Assembly: GCA_037974965.1 (NCBI GenBank)
Contig: JBBPFI010000015.1
Span: 35,001-99,000 of the forward strand
Reading direction: 5' to 3'
Source of the DNA: Dacryopinax spathularia
Taxonomy: Eukaryota; Basidiomycota; Dacrymycetes; Dacrymycetales; Dacrymycetaceae
DNA: 64,000 nucleotides
In this document: piece after piece, positions 1-11,407 of the stretch
Layout of the letters: every line of letters starts with the position of its first letter
How positions within the stretch are numbered: position 1 is the first letter of the stretch
The notes under the pieces: model-generated
What the model saw: the letters and a program-made list of their open reading frames with translations, nothing else
Database searches by the model: none
Told to the model about the DNA's origin: nothing
Program-made: the position numbers and the translations under genes

Positions 1-2935
1 ATGTTTCAGAGTAGCAATGCGAGTGTAGTTAATTCCGCTTAGTGTAGTTAACCGACCTCGTCGCCCCATTCGCGGGCCCAATACTGCTGGCGCAGGTAGG
101 AAAGTTATACCCGAATGAATGGCCCTTTGGTAGGGCCACAACTCTTTCTAAGTGACCAAGGCGAGTGGACGTGCGTGTCAGGAGTAGCAACGCGGATGCA
201 GTTGACGGCCCTTAATGTAGTTAATTCACCTCGTCTCATGTATAGCGCCTCGAATACGGACCTGGGGTGTGTAAAAGTTATATCCGGATAAACCGCCTGA
301 TCCAGGGCCACAACTCTATCTAGGTACCCAAGGTGATCGGAGGTGGTTGGTGTTCCAGAGCAGCAGCGCGAGTGTACCCAAGTGTAGTTCATGCATCTTG
401 TCGCCCCATTCGCGGGCCCAATACTGCCGGCGCAGGTAGGAAAGTTATACCCAAATGGACAGGCTCTGATAGGGCCACAACTCCCTCTAAGTGACCAAGG
501 GCAGCGGACGTGCGTGTGAGGAGTAGCAACGCGAATGTAGTAAAATCAGCCTTAATGTAGTTCATCCGCCTCGTTTCCGCTGTAGCTCCCCCAGTTCTGC
601 TCCAATCCACAGCAAACTTAGACTCGAATGGACGGTGTACACTACGTCTACAGCTCTCATTAAGTGAGCAAGGCATTCGGACGAGGTGCTTGTCCAGAGA
701 AACACGCACTGTTGTAGTGAATCCGCCTCGTTGGCCTCGCATCTCCGCCAATACTCACTTCCAGGGGGCCATTCCTATGCTCGAATGGACCATCCACACT
801 ACCTCGACAGCTCCCTGTAAGTGCCCGAGCCATTTCAGACGCGGTCGGTGTTCCCGACCTCCCCATGCACCGAGCCCATATCACCCCTTAGACCGCGCTC
901 CTCCCATCCACGGCCATAGGACACTGAAAGCACCGCATCCCGTCCGATCTGCGCAGTTAACCAGTGTGCCGCCCGGTTAGTACCACGGTGGGGGACCACG
1001 CGGGAATCCTGGGTGCTGTGGTTTTGCCCCGCATCCTTTTGGTCCGGACGACGTCACTCGCCTAGGTGAGCCCGACCCAATCCGCCTTCGTTCTGGTAGC
1101 AAGTGTACACCCGTTGACCTCGTTCATGCTATGGCACGATGGATACTGCTCCGGGCTACCCTAAAGCTATACTCGAAACACTCTCCAGCACCAGTGCACC
1201 AAGTCCTCTTAAGCGTCCAGAGCATTCGGAGCACCTTGGGTCAGAGTAACAGCACTCATGCAGAAAGTGTACAACGAATGTAGTTAATTCCCCTCAAGAC
1301 CCGCGTCTCCGACGGTATTTCGCGTTTTCCTGCCCCAGCACGGCAGCCCTCGGCCTGCAAGCGGTACGGACCGTCTCAGCACGACCAGCCCTACAGTCCG
1401 TAGTAGCACCCCAGCCCGATCCGGCCACCTTCAGTGCGGAGTAACAACGCACATGTAGCAAGTGTACACTTTGTGTAGTTAATTCATCTTGTTGCCTCCG
1501 TATCTCGCCTACTAGTGCTCCAGGGCAGGGCAAAGTTATACTGAACGCATGCATTACTACAAGTACAAGAGGTCCTATTAAGTGACCGAAGCAATCGGAC
1601 GACCTTCACTTTTGGAGTAACAACTCGAATGTAGGAAGTGTACAACGAGTGTAGTTAATTCGGCTCAAGACTCGCGTCCGGGACAGTATTTCGCCTTTTC
1701 CGCGACCAATACTGCACCTCCCGGCCTATAAGCTATACCAGCATGCTCACCATAGTCCGGCCTACAATCCATACTAATGGCCCGAGCCGATCCGGGCACC
1801 TCCGATTTTGGAGTAACAACCCGTTGTAGGAAGTGTACAACAGTTGTAGTTAATTCCCCTCGACACCTCCGTATCTCTATATATACACCTCTGGACTAGA
1901 TGAAAGTTATACCCAAATGACTGTTCTCTACTAGTCCGACAACTCGTACTAAGTGACCGAAGCAATCGGACGACCTTCACTCCCGGAGTAACAAACCGAG
2001 TGTACACTTTTGTACACTTTCCGCCCAAAGACTCGCGACTGGGTCAGTATTTCGCGATTTCCTCTATGAATACTGCACCTCCCGCCCTATAAACCATACC
2101 AGCATGCTCACCATAGTCCGGCCTACAATCCATACTAGTAGCCCGAGCCGATCCGAGCGACTTCATTTTTGGAGTAACAACCGGTTGTAGTAAGTGTACA
2201 ACTATTGTAGTTAATTCCCCCCGACACCTCCGTATCTCTATACATAGCGATCTGGACTATATAAAAGTTATACCCAAATAGCTACGCTATACCGGTCCCA
2301 CAACTCCTACTAAGTGACCGAACCAATCCGACGACCTTCACTTTCAGAGTAACAACTTGATTGTAGGAAGTGTACAAGAAATGTAGTTAATTCCGCTCAA
2401 GACTCGCGATTCCGACAGTATTTCGCGTTTTTCTCTATGGCTATTGCACCTCCCGCCCTATAAACTATACCAGCATGCTCACCATAGTCCGGCCTACAAT
2501 CCATACTAATAGCCCGAGCCGATCCGAGCACCTTGGATTTTGGAGTAACAACGCGAATGTAGTAAGTGTACAAACGTTGTAGTTAATTCACCTCGTCACC
2601 TCCGTATCTCCATCAATACCACTCTGGGCTATATCAAAGTTATACCCAAATGACTCTTCTATACTCGTCCCACAGCTCCTACTAAGTGAACGAAGCAATC
2701 GGACAACCTTCATGTCTCGAGTAACAAACCGAATGTAGGAAGTGTACAAAAAGTGTAGTTAATTCGACCCAAGACTCGCGATTCCGACAGTATTTCGCGT
2801 TTTTCTCTATGAATATTGCACCTCCCGGCCTATAAACTATACCAGCATGCTCACCATAGTCCGGGCTACAATCCCTATTAAGACCCCAACCCAATCCGAC
2901 GACATCCATTTTCGACTACTACCAAGGGTAACAAA
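1..2935. repeat. Tandem satellite array, ~372 bp higher-order unit
   Basis: The stretch is tandemly repetitive and holds no credible gene. From about 1250 to 2930 an anchor (an AAGACTCGCG-like word followed by a GTATTTCGC word) recurs at about 1293, 1669, 2026, 2398 and 2770, so the unit is close to 372 bp. Within each unit the word GAGTAACAA recurs at alternating spacings of about 175 and 197 bp (about 1440, 1616, 1812, 1986, 2173, 2348, 2545, 2719), so the unit is a dimer of two diverged half units. Each half also carries AAGTGTACAA and GTAGTTAATTC words. Positions 1-1250 hold older variants, for example a shared block at about 59 and 399 (340 bp apart). No TTAGGG-type telomere repeat is seen. 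A subtelomeric or centromere-flanking satellite is my inference. Confidence 0.85.
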
Positions 2936-3248
2936 GTGTAGTAGCCCAGGACTAGTCCCAGCGTGGACCCTAGTCCGCGAGTAACCCCCAGAGTAACAAA
3001 GTGTACACTCGCGTACTACACTTAGGGTCCCAGGGTCCTAAAAATGACGCGACAAAACGAGGGACCCTTAACGCCCCGCATCCGTGCAAATGCACGCACA
3101 CTTTGCACGCCTCATCGCAGATCGGTAGCAAACGTCGATCCCATGGGGTATTTCCTACTACATGAGGGGCGAACAGCCTACTCAGAGTAGTGGGTCGAGC
3201 CGGGCATTAGAACGGTTCGACTAGCTGCGAAGGAATGGAACTAGTGTT
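2936..3248. other. Non-coding junction between satellite and foldback
   Basis: About 310 bp without a supportable gene. It keeps a few satellite words (GTAGTA, AGTGTACAC) near 2936-3020 and then becomes unique sequence up to the foldback. I see no RNA gene or promoter here. Confidence 0.5.
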
Positions 3249-3564
3249 CCGCACGTGAAGACACGTGTACTTGATTTTCGGAGCTCGTCCCGGGAGATGA
3301 GCGAAGGGTGCGGATCGGTGGTAACAGAGAACAAGCGGGAATGCCGTGTGTGTGAGCCCGCAATGGGCGCTGTGCCTTTAGACGGATCAGAAGTCTGTAC
3401 GTCTATACCTCATGCGATGCATCTGATCCGTCTAAAGGCGCAGCGCCCATCGCGGGCTCACACACACGGCATTCCCGCTTGTTCTCTGTTACCACCGATC
3501 CGCACCCTTCGCTCATCTCCCGGGACGAGCTCCGAAAATCAAGTACACGTGTCTTCACGTGCGG
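3249..3564. repeat. 316 bp foldback: inverted repeat with 142 bp arms
   Basis: Positions 3249-3390 and 3423-3564 are reverse complements along about 142 bp with two mismatches that I can see, around a 32 bp loop. The outer ends read CCGCACGTGAAG and CTTCACGTGCGG. The structure could fold as a long hairpin RNA or extrude as a cruciform. No target-site duplication is evident, so calling it a foldback MITE is a guess. It ends 11 bp before the TATA box of the next gene and may lie in that gene's promoter. Confidence 0.9.
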
Positions 3565-3574
3565 ACACGCCCGT

Positions 3575-3580
3575 TATAAA
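3575..3580 (+). promoter_or_regulatory. TATA box of the 3638 gene
   Basis: TATAAA lies 58 bp upstream of the proposed ATG and immediately after the foldback. The neighbouring paralogue also has a TATAAA at a similar distance from its start, which supports both calls. Confidence 0.55.
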
Positions 3581-3637
3581 GACACGGTGTTGCGCCCTGC
3601 AAATCAACGTGCGCAGTACTCTTTACTCGTCAAGACG

Positions 3638-4255
3638 ATGCCCCATCAGCCGGTTCCCTGCCTACACTGGATCCGGAGGCATGAGGATGTCCTGCAGACA
3701 GTGCTCAAACCTTTGACGCTGCTCGAGACAAAAGTCATCGAGTGGGCAAGTCCTGGAAGGACCAGGGCATCACGGTAAGCACATCTTGTCCCTCCTTTCA
3801 CTCACGCCTCTTATTCTCGTCTTGCCAGGCCCTTGCAGCGACGCAAGGCGATCAGGAGGACGCTCTCCTCTCTGGCATCTGGGCTGCTCCTCCGCCAGGA
3901 CGATCCCTGGGCAGCCCTCATTCCCACGCCCTTTATATTGACGGACATCGTCAAACCGGAGGAAGAGGAGCCGTCGAACAAGCTCGCGGACCCACGCCCG
4001 GTGGGCACTGAGCAGCAACAACAGGAAGAGACTCTACCGCCCTATGTGGAGGAGGCCCCACCGCCATACGAAGTGCCCATCGGTGGGCGATTTGCGGAGG
4101 ACCCTGATGGTCTTGTGGGCCCCGGAGGAGAGGAAGTGTGGTATTTGCATCGGCGTACGGTCGGCGGCCGTCATTGTGAGGTGACGCAGCTCGGTATGGA
4201 AGATACGGCGTGCGCATTGACAACAAGACCGCTCGCGGACTGCACCCTTGAATGA
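3638..4255 (+). CDS. Orphan protein, upstream copy of a tandem paralogous pair
   Basis: Two exons (3638-3774, 3829-4255) joined by a 54 bp GTAAGC..CCAG intron give 187 residues; the frame is open only when this intron is removed. I do not recognise the family. The middle is acidic and proline-rich with two PPxY-like motifs (LPPYVE and PPPYEV), which in other proteins bind WW domains. The last ~45 residues (GPGGEE, YLHRR, QLGMEDT, DCTLE) match the end of exon 1 of the gene at 5141 (GPEENE, YLHWR, HLGVEDT, DCTLA), so the two are paralogues. DNA similarity continues past the stop, where the other copy goes on into further exons, so this copy looks C-terminally shortened. A TATA box and the foldback lie just upstream. 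It could be a decayed pseudogene. Confidence 0.45.
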
Positions 4256-5040
4256 GCCGCCTCTAGACTTTGGGAACCCACGCCCGGCGCATTCCTGATT
4301 GCCTGATTGCCGGCTCGTCGGCATGCACTGAGAAATCAACGATGTATCGTAGAGCGCGGACTACTGTGTCTTGTAGACATGGAACGCCCTAATGTATGCA
4401 CATGGAATTACCCCACATCAATCCCAGTGGGCGCCCTGTTGCTGGCTGGGGGCGGTCATAGGGGGGCGGAGGAAGCGTGTGTGGTGGGACAAATAACATG
4501 GAAGCGCAATGACCATCGGCAGCGCCATTCGAGCTGACATCGCCATGTGTGAACGGCACCCCGCAAACTCCACCCTGATCCGGCAGCGAAGGGGGAAACG
4601 AAGATCCCAAGGCTGCGTAATGGGTCCAAACCGGTGCTGACGATGATCGTCTGTCAGTCAACGCCTCCCCCTCGACGCCGCCCTCGCGTCACAGATCGCC
4701 CTTGGCTGCGTCCTCACCATATCTGTACTGCATCATCATCACACTCGTACAGCATGGCGTTTGCAACACCGCCAGTTCGCCTCCGTCCGCCTCAACGGAC
4801 GTTGCCAAGCTGGTTCGCAAGCGCACACACATTGCAGGCCGAGCGGATCAGCGGTCCTCGACGAGTTGCGAACCGCTTGGTGCGGTATTGCCCCGTATGG
4901 GGTGTTCCCAATCAACCTCTTGTAACACAGTGAAGGCGATCGCAGGGCTATGTCGCTGTGATCCGCTCAGGCGGGAGAGGAGGGCAGGCAGTGTGTGCCC
5001 GTCCCTATTGCTTGTGGGTCGGGTGATGCCTGTGCAATAG
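4256..5040. other. Intergenic; start resembles the downstream paralogue
   Basis: The first ~70 bases still align with the exon 1 end and intron 1 start of the 5141 gene (shared GCATTCCTGATTGCC-like words), which marks the edge of the duplication. The rest is unique, with no supportable gene or RNA. Confidence 0.45.
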
Positions 5041-5046
5041 TATAAA
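5041..5046 (+). promoter_or_regulatory. TATA box of the 5141 gene
   Basis: TATAAA lies 95 bp upstream of the ATG at 5141 and is followed by a pyrimidine-rich leader (CTCACTCGACC...CCTTCTACC) typical of fungal transcription starts. Confidence 0.55.
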
Positions 5047-5140
5047 GAGAGGGAGAAGAGCAGGAAGAAGGTACGCTCACTCGACCTCGCCCCTTCTACC
5101 TTGACTCAACCTTGCCTCCCGAAAGCCTCTGAAGCATACA

Positions 5141-6556
5141 ATGGCCATCTGCATCCTCAGCTTGCCTCTCATCCACGTCTGTGTATCGGATCCGACGAAT
5201 GTGACGGCCGTCCATGCGCGATTTCTCGCCGAGAAAGACGATGGGCCATTCGCCTTCTCGCAGCGCATCGACATGCGCGATTGGCAGACGCTCAAAAGCC
5301 GGCCGGTCTCACTCGTCCGCTCACTCGCCCGCCTCATGGGTCCCGAGGAGAATGAAGCATGTTATTTGCATTGGCGCATGGTCAGCGGCCATGGTTTTGA
5401 GGTGGTGCACCTTGGTGTGGAAGATACGCCAAGCGCATTGGCAACAAGCGTGATCGCAAGGCTGGACTGCACCCTCGCAGGAGCCGCTTCGAAGCGCTGG
5501 GAAGATGGCTGGGTGCGTTCCTGATCGCTGGTTACTCAACATGCTCTGACTTGCTGCTCACCAGAAAATCTTGATCGCGAAGCGTCCCGCTCCAAAGGCG
5601 ATCACGCCCAGCCCAACCGTGCCAACAGTCTCTCATCATCCCTCGCACCGGCCTGCCGTCGGGCGCCTTTCGGTATCCAGTGGGACGGAGGTGTCCTCAG
5701 ACGAGGATGACGCCATGGTGACATTGGTTGGCCCCGGGAGCCGCTACATCAAGGTTCATTCTTTCCGCTCGCATGAAGGCAGGGCTGGCGTTTGAGCTTG
5801 TGTCTAGGTCCCGAAAGACCTCTGGGCACTGATCTGCATCTTGCAGGCCAATGAGCACCTTTTGACATTCATCGTGACGGTGGAGGAGGGACGCGGGGGC
5901 TACAGACGTGTCCCGTTTGACCAGCTCCGCGACCTCCACACGCTGTCGGTCAATCTCAAGAATGCCGTACGCTCTGCGGTAAGAGGGCCTGACCTCCCGC
6001 TCTGCCTGCTGCTTACGCTCCTTCTCGACAGCGTGGTGGCCACAAACGAATGTGGCTGACCGCCACGATCGTTCTTTTGGGCGGTGGCATGGTTCACCAA
6101 GAATTTCTCCGTTGGGCGGATATTGACAAGGACACAATCACAGCCTTTGAATACACGGAGGGTAGGATGAGGGAACGAACCTGGTTTACATTCAGACAGC
6201 TGGCGGAGTTCATTAAGAGGCGGGCCGCAGGAAGAAGGCCGAGAATCCCATCTGCTGGTACTGAAGCAAGTTCAGCGTCATCAGTTGCAGCGGGGTGGGA
6301 TGTCGACGAGCTGACCGATGAGGACGACGAGATTGATGAGCCCTTCGAGACCGATGGGGGTTTGGCCAACCCCGGCGACGGTGTCTGCCCCGCTGAGAAG
6401 AAGGAAGGAGGCTTGTCTTCTCGTCCTGCATATCCACAAGCGGACTACGGCGTCCTGGAGGACAATGAGCCCACCATCATCTACCTCTCTCGGCCACCCA
6501 CGCCTTGTCCGAGGATAAAGAACAAGCGCCGGAAGCACAAGGGGGAGCTGCATTAG
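5141..6556 (+). CDS. Orphan acidic/basic-tailed protein, downstream copy of the pair
   Basis: Four exons (5141-5512, 5565-5789, 5847-5978, 6032-6556) join in phase to give 417 residues. Introns of 52, 57 and 53 bp have GTGCGT, GTTTGA and GTAAGA donors and CAG acceptors. No known domain is recognised. The first exon carries the block shared with the gene at 3638. The third exon and start of the fourth hold a compact stretch (FIVTVEEGRGGY, PFDQLRDLHTLS, MVHQEFLRWADI) with some hydrophobic runs that could form a small folded domain. The C-terminal third is acidic (DELTDEDDEIDEP) and ends with a basic cluster, KNKRRKHKG, which could be a nuclear localisation signal. An in-phase four-exon model and a TATA box argue for a live gene. 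Confidence 0.6.
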
Positions 6557-7457
6557 ATTCCTGCTGGAGAGAGGGCAGGAATATCACCCGTTACATCAAT
6601 GCCTGCCACTGTACAAGCCGTAGCTGTGCACAATTATGAGACCTTCCTTGGTGTGCAATCGCATGCTCATGCAATACTTTTCATGGACAGCCCCGTTTGC
6701 CCATGCAATTGGGAATCAACCGGCTGCATGACTATCACAACGTTGTAAGCTGGTGGCCAGCGATGATCTTCCATGTGTTCCATTAGCGGTTTCCGTCTAG
6801 TTTGCACCCAATTAGATCCCGCTGTTCGGTAGGTGGATGTGACTTTCTGGTATACAATTTTGGGTGCCTCTGGTCTCGTACATCTCTAATGTGACATGGC
6901 AGTCGGCGGTCCGGGTCAGGCAAGCATGCTCTACCCGTTTTGCCCTGAGCCTAATCATCGCCGCTGGCATGACGTTCTCTTATCCGACCCTGGACCCGCT
7001 TCCTCTTCATCTAGCTAATCCCTTCTGTCCACCGTCCCTTTCCACCCATCCCTCCCATCCCACCGCTGTTGCTCGTTTTCTGCGCCAGTCCCTCCTCATC
7101 CTCCCTAACCGCCCGTCCTCACATCTAGTGATGTGCATCTGGCCCTCCGATCCGCTTACGACCTCGTCGTCTCGTCCTCAATGTATGTGATCGGAAACCA
7201 TATGGCCTTCTGACACAAGAGCGCTGTGCTGGAGGATCATCGTGTCGAAGACCGCGGGATCCGAACAATCACCATAGGATCCTGTGTAAAGATTGAAGGG
7301 GCGTACCAAATGCACATGTGGTGACAACAGTCACGCTCAATTGGCCACATCTACTTGCGCGAAGCCCTCCTCTCCGTGCAAGCTCATGGGGAAGCATGTG
7401 TGGGCGTTGCCAGTGGACGAGATCCGATCTTTGTAGGCGGACAACACGGCAGGATCC
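6557..7457. other. Intergenic, no supported gene
   Basis: About 900 bp. A CT-rich stretch around 7020-7130 could be a promoter or leader, but I could not chain any exons. No RNA gene is recognised. Confidence 0.4.
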
Positions 7458-7823
7458 ATGATCGAAGACGGGAGGATCTGGTGTGAAATCGACCTCTGGG
7501 ACTCGGTTCCTTCTACCCAGGCCAAGCCTAGGTATCAAAGGTGGTCCCTACCAGATGAGATGTTGGACGTCCGGGCGGGATGGTTGCTGAGAGCGAGTGC
7601 AGAAGGCAGAGTCCAGTTCGACTTTGTGTACGAGGCCGAACACGGGCGGATCCACATCAAACACAGCAGCATCGCCCAACTTCAGTCGAGGGAGGGGCAG
7701 ATAGACGCGCACCTGATTCCATCAAAGGCTGTGCACCTTCTTTTCGCTTCCACCCATTCTATCGCCAATTGTGTCAAGGGGTCGGGCAACGGAGAACTCA
7801 TGGGTGGGGGAAATGGGAATTGA
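7458..7823 (+). CDS. Possible exon or short ORF, unknown
   Basis: An ATG-started ORF of 121 residues runs from GATCGAAGACGG to a stop at 7823. It contains a plausible globular stretch (WCEIDLWDSV, RVQFDFVYEAEHGRIH), but I recognise no family and found no splice chain to link it to upstream sequence. It lies directly before the LTR-like fossil. It could be a gene fragment or a chance ORF. Confidence 0.25.
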   Translation: MIEDGRIWCEIDLWDSVPSTQAKPRYQRWSLPDEMLDVRAGWLLRASAEGRVQFDFVYEAEHGRIHIKHSSIAQLQSREGQIDAHLIPSKAVHLLFASTHSIANCVKGSGNGELMGGGNGN

Positions 7824-7844
7824 GTAAGCATGCATGACCAACGA

Positions 7845-8561
7845 TGTGAGAGCACACCACAATAACAAGGCTACTGCGGGTGAACCCAGAGATGGGGTAG
7901 CGTCCAGAGAAGGTACAAGGGGTTGCTTAGAGATGATGGAGAGTGTATTGATTCGAGTGCCTAGGTAGTTACAATGGTGGAATTTCCCCAGAGACCGGAT
8001 CTAAGGGGATAGAGGCCCTAAAGGCTCTATATTTATATCCGGGAGCCCTAAAGGCTATCTCTTGCTACGGGAGGTTCTGGAAGACCTCAGAAAGCGTCAG
8101 AAAGCGTCAGAATGTGTCAGAAGATGTCAGAATGACTAGGGAATGAGTAAGGGATGAGTATAGCACAGCAGTACAGTCATCGCGTGTCAGGATGACTCCA
8201 TGGCAGTGCATGGCAGTGCATGGTGTCATGGCAGTGCATACTCAAACCTGTGTGTATGCCCCAGCCCATGGCGCTGGGTCCTGTAGCTGGTCCCTGGGCG
8301 CTTAGAATCGATAGGAAGCCCTTGGAAGATGGTGGGGTTAAGGTGGCAATCTGCCGATGGTGGCAATAATAGCATAAGCAGCACGTTCCTGACTGGTGGC
8401 ACATCTGGTCCTTGACTAGGCTTCTGGGTGGCACTGGCATTAGTCCTATCACCGGTGATCGGTGGAGATAGGTGATAGAAGCACTGGTTGAGTGGCCATA
8501 GGCATGTGGTTTGTGATCGGGAGTCCAGGCTTCAGGGTCGAAAAAGGTGCGTCCCCTGACA
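7845..8561 (-). mobile_element. LTR-like fossil (possible solo or lone LTR)
   Basis: Read on the minus strand, a 717 bp block begins TGTCAGGGG and ends CTCTCACA, so it has the TG..CA ends of long terminal repeats. It contains a TATAAATA box in mid-block and short direct repeats (GTCAGAA words at about 8095-8135, GCAGTGCAT words at about 8205-8245). No second LTR, primer-binding site or polyprotein gene is recognised next to it, and the five bases on each side do not match, so it is a lone or rearranged remnant. Family is uncertain; the size would suit a fungal retrotransposon of either main LTR superfamily. Age cannot be judged without a partner copy. Confidence 0.4.
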
Positions 8562-10009
8562 GTTGTACTGGTAGTAGTTCCCACAAAGCTGACTCACATT
8601 TGTGTTGAGCAGCATGTCAAACTCGCTGTTACGTTTGGCAAGGATAGTGGTGGGCATAGCAGGGGCAACCAAGGTAGTCAACAATGTCATAGAGACCGTT
8701 GTAGTAGAAGTGACCTCTAATGTGCTTTTATTGTGAAATAAAAGAGGGTTGCATATACACACAACATCATCTTATCCAAAGCATGTGCAGGGATTGCAAG
8801 TCATAAAACTTACAGGTAGAACTGATAGCTCAAAATTGGAGGTTTTGCAGAGTGTCACATAATATATATTACTTGATAAAATACTTGATGTATTGTGTAT
8901 GTTAATTGTGCTATTGTCACAAAGCATCATGTTGCTTTAAGACTTCTGGACTGGAGGCTCTATGTATGGGAGTTTTGGGGGGTTTCAGAAAATATCCACA
9001 TACCCTGCTCCCCAATCAATTGCCAACTATTCCTGAAAAGAGGCCTGCATTGAGCAAGCAGTGCACTGCAATCCAAGCAAAACAACACCAAAAGCCCTAG
9101 AACCTTCTTTAATGCTATTGAAAAAGAATAATGAATGCTCAGGTGATATGTGCAAATGGATGTTTGAGCAACAATATGTATACAGCTATTTTATATTTTA
9201 TTCACCGCATTTGGGTAACCTATGCCACACTATGCTGCAGAGACCCCTTAAAAGGGATTTTGGCACAAGTGAGAACCCCCCTTCTACTAGGGTCCCGGGC
9301 AGTAGGGTCGTGACCTGAGCCGCCCCCCTCCTCCGAGTGAAAGAGCACCGCACCCTGCCTGGGCGATTTTGGCTTGCAGGCGCAAACTGTACCCGTGTCG
9401 TCATTAATTCATCTGTCTGTTCCTGCCAAGCCGCTTTGATCGAGAATCGAGAATCCTGCTTGCTCATCCGCGTGTGCAAAAGGGGGGCGATGAGTTTTCT
9501 GGGCATTCTGGGAAAGCTCCGATTGGGAGGGGTACGAATATGGTGTTGATAAGGATCAGGCGTTATCAGGTGTGCCGCGGCGCCGCTCTGCATGAACTTA
9601 ACCCTCCGAAGTGACCACCATGTTCCAGATGAGGCACCTGCTTACAAGTGCAATGACGACCTTGCTATTCACTTGCCCTATCTGACGCTACTGTTACCCT
9701 CTACGGGCCGAATGCCGATACAATTCCGACCGACAGGGATCTGCTTACGTCGCCTTGCCGCCAGCGATGAATCCGGATAACAAGCAGATCTCTCACGTGT
9801 TGTTCATGATAACAACAGCGAGCAGCCTCTTACAGCAGGACGATAAGGAGACCGACTGGAAGCGCCGAACCTCTGCGCATCGCGCCATTTACTGCATCCA
9901 ATATGGGGTGCACTGTGACGAGACGTCCTGGCTACTTAAGGACAATGAGCGCTGCCTGTGAAAGTCAGGACAGCCTCCCAGAGTCTCATAGCTGCTGCTG
10001 TCGAGCATC
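8562..10009. other. AT-rich relic DNA and intergenic region
   Basis: From about 8700 to 9250 the base composition is clearly more AT-rich than the rest of the window (runs such as AATATATATTACTTG), typical of old transposon-derived DNA; no ORF is recognisable. From 9300 to 10009 composition returns to normal and this part probably contains the asparaginase promoter. No gene is supported. Confidence 0.4.
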
Positions 10010-11407
10010 ATGCTGTTTGCCTCGTTCGTCGCCGCTGTAGCTCTAGCCGGCACGGCAAGTGCTCGCTACCAGGATCTGCCACGACACTTGCGTCTGGCGT
10101 ACCGGGACGTGGTCAACACCACGGCAACAAACGGCAACAACGCGTCGCTGCCCAAGATTGTGTATTTTGGAAGTGAGCTGAGCGATGTGTATGTTTCATG
10201 AAGAGAAGGCTGACCATCTGATCAGCTGGTGGGACTATCGCGGGGAGTTCCGCTTCGTCCACGGCCGTCACTGGCTACCAAGCTGGCGCTCTGGGTGTGT
10301 GAGTGGTGGCACCGGACTGAACCCCGGGTTGTAACTCACAACTGGTACAGGCAAACCCTCATAGATGCAGTGCCCGAGTTGATCAACAGTAAGCAGTATT
10401 GCATCTCTGCGCTTGCGACAACGTCTCATGCGTGTTCAGTTACCAACATCATCGGCATTCAGTTCTCGAATGTGGCGTCAGATCAGATGAACACGACCCT
10501 GACGATGCAGCTCAGCAGGAACATTTCCGAGGTTCGTTCACTGTGTCGAAATCTCGATGATGATGTTGACAATGCGGTAGTACCTTGCTGCTGACGACGT
10601 TGTTGGCGCTGTTGTCAGCCACGGCACGGATACCCTGGAGGAGACGGCTTTGATGCTCGACCTCACCATCAAAAGCACCAAGCCTGTCGTTGTTGTGGGT
10701 GCAATGCGGCCTGCTACGGCCATTTCCGCCGATGGCCCATACAATCTTCTCCAAGCGGTCAGCTTGGCCACCTATCCCGATGCTGCGGGCCGCGGCACCA
10801 TGATTACCCTGAATGACCGCATTGGCTCTGCATTCTACACCACAAAAACCAATCCGGTGAGCAATGCTCCTGTCGAAAGTAATGTAACATCCACTAAGAT
10901 CGCTTGCAGAGGTCGCTGGATACGTTCAAAGCGTACGAGCAAGGCTATCTGGGCAACTTTGTCGGAGCCACCCCTCGGTTCTGGTACCAGCCTGCGCTCG
11001 CTGTCGGGAAACCGTACTTTGACATCTCCAACTACACGACGCTGCCCCATGTTGCGATCCTCTATGCCTACGAGGACATGGCGCTCGATGTCCCGTTGAT
11101 CAGTGCGGCGATTGCTTCTGGTGCGAAGGGGATTGTTGTCGCTGGCTCCGGTGACGGCGGCACGGACTCTGCGTGGAACAAGCAGTTCCAGGCGATGTGC
11201 CAAAATGCGAGCGTCGCGATGGTGGTGACCTCCCGCACCGGCGACGGTTCCGACGCGCCCGACCCTGACAGCAGCCCGACCATCTCTGCCAACTCGTTGA
11301 ACGCGCAGAAGGCGAAGATTCTGCTTCAGCTCTCGCTTGCAAAGAACGGCTACAACATCACCGCTATCAAGCACGACTTTGACTCTGATTATCCCACCTT
11401 TGGTTAG
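10010..11407 (+). CDS. L-asparaginase (secreted, type II-like), EC 3.5.1.1
   Basis: Hydrolyses L-asparagine to aspartate and ammonia, here probably outside the plasma membrane for nitrogen scavenging. Six exons (10010-10172, 10226-10298, 10351-10388, 10440-10531, 10581-10856, 10910-11407) join in phase to 379 residues. A signal peptide is evident ([18 protein letters not shown], cleavage near A18). Family motifs sit in order: GTGGTIAGS with the nucleophilic Thr, [10 protein letters not shown] with the second catalytic Thr, then [13 protein letters not shown] with the catalytic Lys and SADGPYNL. Several NxT/S sites (NTT, NAS) fit secretion. Introns are 49-53 bp. Length and motif order match fungal secreted asparaginases, and no residue looks missing. 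Confidence 0.93.

Noticed and set aside
3255-3716. Plus-strand ORF of 153 codons across the foldback
   Set aside because: It reads through both arms of an inverted repeat and does not continue into the following gene's frame.
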